Part shown: in pieces, positions 56,295-64,000 of the stretch | Layout of the letters: every line of letters begins with the position of its first letter | Position numbering within the stretch: position 1 is the first letter of the stretch | Origin: Cryptomeria japonica | Lineage: Eukaryota > Streptophyta > Pinopsida > Cupressales > Cupressaceae | Assembly (NCBI RefSeq): GCF_030272615.1 | Contig: NC_081409.1 | Coordinates: 206,443,190-206,507,189, forward strand | Length of the DNA: 64,000 bases | Reading direction: 5' to 3' | Program-made: the position numbers and the translations under genes | The notes under the pieces: model-generated | The model's database searches: none | What the model was told of the DNA's origin: nothing | Seen by the model: the letters and a program-made list of their open reading frames with translations, nothing else

Positions 56295-56307
56295 TGGTAT
56301 TAGAGCC
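56295..56307 (+). promoter_or_regulatory. E12 primer-binding site
   Basis: TGGTATTAGAGCC lies 2 bases after the LTR. It differs by one C to T change from the initiator tRNA-Met complement. Confidence 0.88.
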
Positions 56308-56444
56308 AAGTTTCAATACTGGGTACTCTGGTTTTATATTGAGCCCATTCAACTTGACCTTTTGGATTAGGTCTTAGTGTTTGTGTTTCCCTTGTTAGTA
56401 TCCTTGTCATAGATCTAAACCGTTCTCTTGTGCAGTGTTAGGTC

Positions 56445-57676
56445 ATGGCTAGGAAAGCCAAGGGAGGTGGTCGTGTAGGTGGCCACAATAGAGGCAGAGG
56501 TGGGGGACATGGTCAAGGTTCAGGTTGCCATAGTCCTTTGCCACCACCCACTCATGTGACTATGGAGCAGGATTAGTCTATTCATCAGGAAGAGTTGAGG
56601 CAAATGTTTCAGGTGGTGCTAGCCAGACTAGGCCCCAGACCTGACACTGATCAGCCCATCCATGCTCAAGTAGGAGAGTCGCATTAGTAGATTCTGGAGG
56701 AGAGAGAGAGAGAGGTCTCCCAGAAGGAGAGAGGTCCTAGTAGACCAGGACTCAGCTACCATGGGCCACATGACAGACTTGATGAGGTCCCATCCTCCTT
56801 ACTTTGATGATAAGGGTACCAGTCTTGAGGCAGAGACTTGGCTGACTAGTTTAGATCGGTGTTTTGTCATGCATCTATATGGAAGCAACACCAAGGCGAG
56901 ATGCACCATCATGTGTCTCAAGATTTTTGCCTCTATCTAGTGGCAGTTAGAGGAGGAGAGGATCGGTGTGAGCATTAGCACTGTGTCATGGGAGATTTTT
57001 CTGGAGAGATTCAAGGCACAATTTCTCTCACCTTAGTGGAGACAGTCTCGGGTAGATGAGTTCTATGCTTTGTGCCAGTTTGGTATGTATGTAGATCAGT
57101 TTGAGCACAGGTTTTATGAGCTCAAACAATATGTTGATATTGGCAATGATGAGGTGATGCTAGTTCAGCACTTCTTGAGGGGTCTAAATGATCGCATTAG
57201 TGGAGGAGTGAGAGTATTTGAGCCTGCTTCAGTAGAGGTAGTCGTGGCGAAATCTAGGCTGGTGGAGAAAAATCTTAGTCATGCTCATGGTGGTCAGTCT
57301 GGAGTGCAAATCGAGAGTGTGCCTTTCAGTGGGTCCAGCGTTAGAGGGAATCAGTCCTAGACTGTTGCACCTTTTAGGGGTCCTCAGGCACCCGCTAAGG
57401 GTGGGCAGCAATAGCAGCAGAGTTTTCAGCCAAGGCCAAAATAGTTTCAAGGCCAACAGGGTGGAAACTCTCAGCATAAGAAGAACAAGAACTAGCAAAG
57501 GAGTAGGCATAGTTTCCCAGGGTATTCCTCATAGGGTGCATCTCAGGCCCCTAGTAGGGGAAGCTTCCAGCAGTCCAGTGGGTCATCTGGAGGTAGATAA
57601 CCTGGTAGGGGAGCTTGCTTCTCCTGTGGTCAGTTTGGCCACATAGCCGCTCAATGCCCTCAACGTTCTCACCAGA
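56445..57676 (+). pseudogene. E12 gag pseudogene
   Basis: The start ATG at 56445 opens a basic Gly/Arg-rich segment (MARKAKGGGRVGGHNRGRGG). A frameshift lies in or near the GA-repeat at 56697-56718. The retrotransposon gag domain follows: PPYFDDKGTSLEAETWLTSL near 56795, WEIFLERFKAQFLSP near 56995, then DEFYALCQFGMYVDQFEHRF. A Gln-rich linker leads to one zinc knuckle, CFSCGQFGHIAAQC, at 57616-57657. At least ten stops interrupt the frame, nearly all TAG at expected Gln codons. Confidence 0.88.
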
Positions 57677-58412
57677 TAGGTAGTCAGAGGCCAACAACAT
57701 TAGAGTCGACATTGGGGGATGTAGGTATATAATATAGAGTTTTTGTAGCGATTGATGACCGTTAAGATGAGAACCAGGTACAATGATCGAGACTACAAGT
57801 GTGTTGTGTGGTATTCCTATCTCTATACTTTTTAATTTTGGTGCTTCTGATTCTTTCACTTCATCATCAATTGTGCAGCGGTGTGGGCTCATGTATGCTA
57901 AGTAGGTGGATAGGTGGAAAGTAGAGTTGGCTATTGGAGTGCATGTGTCTGTGGATACCCTCATTCCCAGTTGTGAGTTGGACCTAGGACCTTTTGTTAC
58001 TTTAGTTGACCTTCGATTCATTCCTTTGAGGTCTTATGGAGTTGTGTTGGGGATGGATTGGCTATCATCTCACAACGCTCATGTATACTGTCATCAAAAG
58101 ATAGTGGAGTGTTTAGATGAAAATGGCAAGAAAGTGGGGATCCTTGGAGTTCAGATATTGATATCCTTACTTATGATTTTCGCTATGCAACTTAAGCGGT
58201 GTATGCGTCGAGGGTGTCAGCTTTTTGCAGTTGCTCTTGAGGATGTGGATGAGGAAGAGAGTCAAGAAATTGCTCTTGATGGTCACCCTATTCTTCAAAA
58301 GTATGTGGATGTGTTTCCTTTGGATATTCTCGGTATGCCTCTGAAGCGGGACATATACTTTCACATTGACTTGGTTCCTGGCGAGGAACCTATTTCAAGA
58401 GCTCCATCTTAG
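57677..58412 (+). pseudogene. E12 protease region and RT N-terminal extension
   Basis: The aspartic protease active site lies near 57828-57850 as LFNFGASDSF. The family pattern is LFDSGASHSF, so the catalytic Asp is Asn (AAT at 57834-57836) and the next Ser is Phe. The protease would be dead. VVLGMDWLSSHNAHVYC (near 58045) is the conserved flap and end region. DGHPILQKYVDVFPLDI (near 58280) and HIDLVPGEEPISRAP lead into reverse transcriptase. A frame change separates this part from gag. Confidence 0.85.
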
Positions 58413-59130
58413 ATGACTACTCAGGAATTGAGTAAGTTGAAGTTGTGATTAGCGGAATTGTTGGCCAAGGGGTTCATTCATCCTAGTGTTTCTCCTTGGG
58501 GTGCACCTATTATCTTCGTTAAGAAGAAGGATGGTTCCCTTCGGTTATGCATTGATTATCGACAATTGAATAAGATAACCATCAAGAATCGATATCCATT
58601 GCCTCGTATAGATGATCTTTTTTATCAGGTAAAGGGAGCCAAGGTTTTCTCTAAGATTGATTTGAAATCTAGGTATCAAAAGTTGTGCATTCATGATGCA
58701 GACATTCATAGAATGGTGTTTCGTACTCATTATGGTCACTATGAGTTCACAGTGATTCCATTTGGATTGACGAACGTGCCTTTAGTTTTCATGAGCCTCA
58801 TGAATGGGGTTTTCGACACCCACCTTGATCATTTTGTCCTTGTATTCTTGGATGACATATTGATTTATTCTAGATCTATGGAAAAGCGTGAGGGCCACTT
58901 GCAATAGGTATTGCAGTGCTTGAGGGAGAATCAGCTTTATGCCAACTTGGTGAAGTGTGATTTCTTCAAGTCAGAGGTGAACTATCTTGGTCATGTAGTT
59001 TCGGGAGAAGGCGTATCTATGGATCCTTCTAAGATCCAAGCCATTGTAGATTGGCCTGCACTGACCAATGTTTGAGAGGTTCAAAGTTTAATGGGTTCGG
59101 TCAAATATTACCGTCGCTTTATTTAGAGCT
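58413..59130 (+). pseudogene. E12 reverse transcriptase
   Basis: Gypsy reverse transcriptase motifs in order are [71 protein letters not shown], the [12 protein letters not shown] turn and the catalytic FLDDILIYS at 58845-58871. The thumb region runs through CDFFKSEVNYLGHVVSGEG and a broken SLMGSVKYYRRFI. Catalytic Asp residues are intact. Stops at about 58410, 58447, 58905, 59073 and 59125 break it. Confidence 0.92.
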
Positions 59131-59660
59131 TTTCCCGGATAGGTCACCCGATCACCTCTCTTCAGAGGAAAGGGAAGAAGTTTGTTTGGTCAGAGCAGTG
59201 TGAGTCATCTTTTTGTACCTGAAGGAGCTCCTTGTTAGTGCTCTGATTTTGGCATTTCCTGATCCATCCAGAGATTTTATGGTATACACAGATGCCTCTT
59301 TAGAAGGTATAGGAGCAATGATTATGCAGGATGGTCATGTGGTTCCCTATGAGTCTCACAAACTCAAGGACCACGAGTTGAACTATCCAGTTCATGGCTT
59401 GGAGTTGGCAGTTGTAGTGCATGCATTGGTTAGATGGTGAAATTTTCTATTGGGGCATCGATTTGAGCTGCATAGTGATCACCGTAGTTTGCAGTATATT
59501 TTTAGGCATCCAAACTTGAATGCTCGATAGCGAAGATGGATGGAATTCCTTTGTGAGTATGATTTTGAGGTTCAATATATTTAGGGGAAAGAGAATGTAG
59601 TGGTAGATGCTTTGAGTCGTAGGCGACATGAGGTTGCAGCATTGTCCCTTGGAGTGGACT
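59131..59660 (+). pseudogene. E12 RNase H
   Basis: A frameshift near 59205 is followed by LILAFPDPSRDFMVYTDASL, with the catalytic YTDAS at about 59282, and LNYPVHGLELAVVVHALVRW. After a TGA the frame continues NFLLGHRFELHSDHRSLQYI and VVVDALSRRRHE (near 59610). This is the standard Gypsy RNase H ending in DALSRR. Stops at 59439, 59527 and 59581 fit TGG to TGA and CAG to TAG changes. Confidence 0.9.
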
Positions 59661-60520
59661 TGAGAGAGAGAATTCTTGGGATTCTTCCTCAAGACACCTG
59701 GTATCAGGATGTTAGAGCCGCGAAGGAGTTTAGATGACCATTAGAGGGTAGATATTATGGATATAACCTTAAGGCATATGGTCTTCTTCAACATCTTGGA
59801 TGGATCTATGTGCCTCCTTTGGAGGGTCTTCGCATTTTGATCATGAATGAGGCTCATCCTGCACCTTATTCAACAAACCCTGGTGTCAAGAAGATGCACG
59901 CAGATCTTAGATAGATATATCATTGGGCTGGTATCAAACATGAAATTGCTAATTTTGCATCAAAGTGTTTACAATGTCAGCGAGTGAAGGCGGAGCATCA
60001 GCACCTTGTAGGGCTTTTACAACCTAATTTGGTACCGGATTGGAAATGGGATATCATTTCCATGGATTTCATAGTGGGGTTGTTTGTTTCTTCACGTCAT
60101 CATGATGCCATCATGGTCATTGTTGATATATTGACCAAAGTTGCTTATTTTGTTCCTATTTGATCTTCTTATACAACAACAGTGGTGGCACGAGTTTTCT
60201 TGGAAGATGTGGTGAGGTTGCATGGCATTCCTAAGCGGATCATTTTTGATAGAGACTCTATCTTTACTTCAGCATTGTGGACCTCACTTCAGCATACTTT
60301 GGGGACCCAATTGAACTTCACTCAGCTTATCACCTAGAGACTGACGGTCAGACTAAGCATGTGAATCAGGCCTTGGAGGACATGCTTCGCATGTATGTTA
60401 TGGACCAGCAATTGCACTGGGAGGAATATCTTTGCCTTGTGGATTTTGCTTATAACAATGGATATCACAGCTCCATCGGCATGTCCCCCTTCTAGGCATT
60501 GTATGGTTGTTCTTATCATA
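59661..60520 (+). pseudogene. E12 integrase zinc domain and core
   Basis: The HHCC zinc domain is seen as NEAHPAPYSTNPGVKKMHAD and CLQCQRVKAEHQ (near 59850-60000). The core has PDWKWDIISMDFIVGL (first catalytic Asp), IIFDRDSIFTSALW (second Asp, near 60245) and, after a frameshift near 60290, HLETDGQTKHVNQALEDMLR, where the Glu of the triad lies in the region near 60380. Stops near 59735, 59912, 60161 and 60493 break the frame. Confidence 0.9.
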
Positions 60521-61096
60521 CTCCTTTGAGTTGGGATCGGTTAGAGGATATGGTATGTTTAGGACCGGATATGCTTCGAGAGATGGAGCATCAAGTTGAT
60601 CAGATTTGTGGGCATTTGGTAGCTACGTAGGATAGGCAAAAAAAGTATGTCGATGCTCGTAGAGTGGATCGTTAGTTTTCAGTTGGTGACCGTGTGTTCT
60701 TGAGAGTGCATCTGTGGAAGAGTCTGATCTATTATGGAAAGGGTTCTAAGTTGGTGCCTCATTTTTTTGGCCCTTTTGAGATCCTTAAGAGGATAGGACT
60801 CATTGCCTATCGTCTTGCCTTGCCACCAAGCCTATCTCACATCCACGATGTCTTTCATGTTTCTATTCTTTGACCTTATCATTCTAATGTGACTCATGTT
60901 CTTGATTGAAATGCTTTGCAGGTCAAGGACGAGCAGCTTTCCATGGAGCCCATGCGCATTCTTCAATGTCAGGATTTGACCCTCAAGGATCATACCATCG
61001 ACTAGGTAAGGATTCTATGGGACCCAAATGATGAGACCTCGATGACATGGGAGGATGCAACAAAGATGAGAGAGCTTTATTCTTATTTGTTTTAGG
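60521..61096 (+). pseudogene. E12 integrase C-terminus with chromodomain-like end
   Basis: The frame carries the GPY/F-type module (SKLVPHFFGPFEILKRIGLI, YRLALPPSLSHIHDVFHVS) near 60750-60870. It ends with VRILWDPNDETSMTWEDATK and MRELYSYLF-stop near 61010-61096. The VxW...TWE pattern is what remains of a chromodomain in related chromoviruses, which read chromatin marks to direct insertion. The aromatic cage cannot be judged here. About six stops interrupt it. Confidence 0.75.
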
Positions 61097-61116
61097 CTTC
61101 CAAAAGTAAGCCTAGT

Positions 61117-61130
61117 TTTGTGGGGAAGAA
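61117..61130 (+). promoter_or_regulatory. E12 polypurine tract
   Basis: tttgtggggaagaa lies directly before the 3' LTR start, a typical plus-strand primer position. Confidence 0.75.
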
Positions 61131-64000
61131 TGTAATACCCCTTCTCAATTAGACTTTTTTAGACTCATGTTTGACTTCAATTGACTGTTCAGTGGATACA
61201 TTATTCTTCTACTTTATTCAGACTTTATGCGATGTTATTACATGCTTTAACTTGATATGTAGTGTATGCTTTCATGCAAGATTTCATTACTTATGTTAAA
61301 TGTGATTTTTATGGATTACCAACATGGACTGACACATTTACTTTATATGTGCGATGCGTTATTTACATGTTTCATGTTTGCAAGTGTATGGGATGCGGAG
61401 GGATGATTTTCCTTCACTCACTCCGATGAGACATGGAACATCATGATTCTCCTTCATCAATGTGTGTGTCATGTCTATTTATATATTTATCTATATGCAC
61501 GTGTGGTTCTTTGATGTAGGACATTGCAGGTACAAGTACCAGGTAGGTACGAGCTATCAACTCCACCTGGTTTCACAGGTCTAAGCATGCCTTATTTGTC
61601 TGATGGGAGTGGAGGAGATAGTTGTTACACCCAAAATTGACCTGCAATTACACTCATGTCAGTGTAGTTAGTTGGTCATCTTTTCCGTTTAACCGGTATA
61701 TGAGTCATAGTGCTTTGGTATTTTCATTTTGTGAGTCATCGAATGGTCTTATCTCGTTTTGCATACTTCCAGTTATTTGAAAATATTTAAATTGAGTGAA
61801 TTGTGTTATTTTATGTTGGCATATTTAATTTAATTATATACCTTGAGTTTATTGATTTAATTTAAATAAATAGAGTTGTTAAATTAAATGGTTAAATTCC
61901 ATGTTATATTGTGAAAATAGTTGTATTAAATTATTTAAAAAAAGAAAAAGTTAAATGACTATGCTATTTGCATTTTAGTACAAATGTTGAGTTAAATTCT
62001 TATGGGAAAAGAAAATTAAAAAAAAAACATTTCCATTGACCTTTTAGTTAGCTTTTAGATTTTATTTTTGTTGGAAAAAAAAAAAATGTCATGGAAAAGG
62101 GAAATTAGATTTGTTTTACTTTTTAAATATTTTATTCCTATTGGTTGAGGAAACTTTTAACCTAAAAGTTTAGGCTGAATTTTTTTTTGGCTATATTACC
62201 TATGAGTTCACGGGAAGAGGAGGCATTTTTTAAAACCAAAACTTGGAAACCATTTGGAAGGAGGAATTTGGATTTTGAAATTGGTATGCAGGATTGAAGC
62301 TCTTCTACAATTTCCTTCCTGGATTGCTTTTCAAGTTGGATAGATTTCCCTCTTTTTTTGCAATAAAAATTTGAATGTTTTGAGCTTTTTTCCTCTATGT
62401 GTGATTGAAATTTGTTAAATCTTATTAGAGATTCTTGTTTGTAAGTTTGGTTTGGAAATAGATTAGTTTGCTCTAGAATTTAATTAAATCCCAAATCAAT
62501 GTATTTTTTTGTTGAAGAGATTTTCCAATATCTTGTTGGCTTGTGCTTTCAAGTTTTTATAAAATTTAGTTTTTGATTATCATCTCAATTTGTGTAGTAA
62601 GAAATAGATTTTGTTTTCTGTATGTTTTCAAGTTTTTAATTGTTCAAAATTAGGGGGTTATGCTGGCAAAATTTTGTCAATTTTCCCTCTTTGTATGATG
62701 CAAAGATTCTTCCTGTGTGTGAAGAAATATAGGAATTGATTTAATCCCCTTTATTTTTTCTTATTTCTCATGAAATTTGCCAAAGATAATTTGATTTGGG
62801 TCTTGTATACTTCTTTTAGTTTTCAGAAAATCTTGTTTGGGGGGAATTTAAAAAAATAAATTTGTTGTTCTTTGTTTTAAGTTGCAGAGATTTAAAAATA
62901 ATTTGATTGAGGGATGTGTGGCAAGGAGTTGGGCTCGACCTAGCCACACACCCCCTAGCAGCTTGTGTTGCTACCACATACATGTGTAGCAGGCGGCATT
63001 GCTACCACATGTATGTGGTAGCAGCATTGGGCCCCGTGGATCCACCATTCTTTGTGTTTAGTATTTTTTATTATCAAGTTTTTTTTTAATTTATTTTTTT
63101 ATTATTATTAAAAAAAAGATTAAAAAAAATATAATATTAGTGTTTTATTAATTATTAATTCTTAATAATTATTATTATATATTTATTTATATATATTAAT
63201 TTTTATTAATATATTAATAGTTTAAAGAAATTGTTTAATTTATAAGTTAAATGATGCCTTTGGAATAAATGTATTATTTATTTTGGGGTGTTTGTTCATT
63301 TAATTATTATGACTTTTGCTTGTTCAAATTGAAAAGAGGTAAATTAATTATTTATGATTATTTAGATTTCTAGTCCTATTAGTTCAATGATGACTTGAAT
63401 TTCTCTTAATCTTTATGGTGATGTTTTATTTAATTTTATTGTTGAATTTGCAAGTGTATATGATGATGTTATTCTCAAAGATTGTCTAGGTTTGGTCTTA
63501 GTGAATTTAGCATTTCTTGTAAGGTGTTTAGTTTGTTGCAATTTCTTGCCTATGTTCAGTCGTCCCATTGTGGCGTATTTTTTACCACTTGATTAGGTGT
63601 TGTATTTATGACCTCGTTGTTTTAACCATATTGTGCTTATTCTTTATGGCTAACCAAGGGTTAGTAAGTATTTATTTTGGTCACCTGTATGGTTGTAGTG
63701 GTGTTATGGCTGTTTGTTTTGCCATAGGGTCCTCATAGAGTGACCATGATTGTTTAGTGCCCTTTGAGAGAGTGGCTTTAGAGTGGGGGTTGCGCTCATA
63801 GTGGTTGGTAGGATAACCCCTCAAAAGTCAGATAATAAGTGACAACCTAATAATTGATTAGGGGGTGGGTAGTTTTTAATATTAATTAAGATATTGTACC
63901 CTGCGCATGGTTGAGTGCTCGTATAGGCTCAAGATATAGTGGGAAGGCCTGGAATGGCAAATCGGCCACCTTATCTTCATGAAGGGTTGGTGGGGTCCGC
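61131..64000 (+). repeat. E12 3' LTR, cut by window end
   Basis: It starts TGTAATACCCC and is collinear with 52570 to about 55441. A perfect palindrome gctaccacat/atgtggtagc lies at 63001-63022, with a damaged one at about 62970-62990. The last ~850 bases and the target duplication lie outside the window. Confidence 0.93.
63001..63022. other. Perfect palindrome in E12 3' LTR
   Basis: The 10-bp arms gctaccacat and atgtggtagc have a 2-base centre. The neighbouring palindrome at 62970 has lost one base in its right arm. Confidence 0.8.

Larger units (their letters stand above)
52570..64000 (+). mobile_element. E12: Gypsy chromovirus (Tekay/Del-like) with 3.7-kb LTRs
   Basis: The 5' LTR is 52570-56292. 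The tRNA-Met primer site is at 56295. Gag, protease, reverse transcriptase, RNase H and integrase follow in Gypsy order. The 3' LTR starts at 61131 and runs off the window; about 850 bases are missing. The order RT-RH-INT and the motif wording separate it from the Copia elements. Very long LTRs, the tRNA-Met primer and a chromodomain-like C-terminus fit the Tekay/Del branch; that placement is inferred. Coding regions carry about 30 stops and at least four frame changes. Confidence 0.92.

Noticed and set aside
56445-61096. Programmed TAG read-through between gag and pol of E12
   Set aside because: Stops are spread throughout gag and pol at expected Gln and Arg codons, with several frameshifts. 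This is decay, not a single recoding site.
1-64000. CRISPR array, bacterial operon or organelle DNA
   Set aside because: No regularly spaced identical repeats, no ribosome-binding sites or operon layout, no organelle genes. The tRNA-Met primer sites and LTRs are plant nuclear.

Overview
The window looks like gene-poor intergenic DNA of a large plant nuclear genome. A gymnosperm-type giant genome is plausible, but the sequence does not prove it. I found no intact host gene, no tRNA or rRNA, and no bacterial feature. Almost everything I can assign is LTR retrotransposon DNA, decayed and nested. I label the elements E1 to E13. Every coding region is a pseudogene broken by stops and frameshifts.

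Left block (2007-24917). E1 is a gag-remnant element without pol, flanked by a probable target-site duplication (TSD), gaaac/gaaat. Its internal region carries E2, a minus-strand Copia solo LTR with TSD catac. E2 was in turn split by E3, a gag-only Copia element with 2.4-kb LTRs and TSD atact. The 3' LTR of E1 is split by E7, a minus-strand Copia solo LTR. E7 was split by E6, a complete but broken minus-strand Copia element with TSD attga. A ~1-kb AT-rich insert with inverted-repeat ends (E8) also interrupts the E1 3' LTR. The order of insertion can be read directly from this nesting.

Middle block (24918-41369). E9 and E10 are two plus-strand Copia elements lacking their 5' ends. Both keep integrase (E9 only its C-terminal half), reverse transcriptase, RNase H and part of a 3' LTR. 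A mostly anonymous stretch follows. Then comes E13, a decayed gag-like region with a G-patch, interrupted by E4, a solo LTR of the E1 family with a perfect TSD atatc.

Right block (41370-64000). E5 is a second internal copy of the E1 family (LTR 1.17 kb, G-patch plus zinc-knuckle-like motif, no pol). Its 3' LTR is interrupted by E11, a Copia-type element with a coiled-coil gag, four zinc knuckles and a long unassigned open region where pol would be expected. E11 is interrupted by E12, a Gypsy element of the chromovirus (Tekay/Del-like) kind with 3.7-kb LTRs. The 3' LTR of E12 runs off the window end.

The items most worth a second look are: (1) a GT...AG intron-like segment at the same place in the E1, E4 and E5 LTRs; (2) the long non-pol ORF of E11; (3) a conserved 40-base palindrome in the E1/E5 family, into whose centre E2 inserted; (4) a stop-codon spectrum dominated by CAG to TAG and CGA to TGA, as expected from deamination of methylated cytosine.
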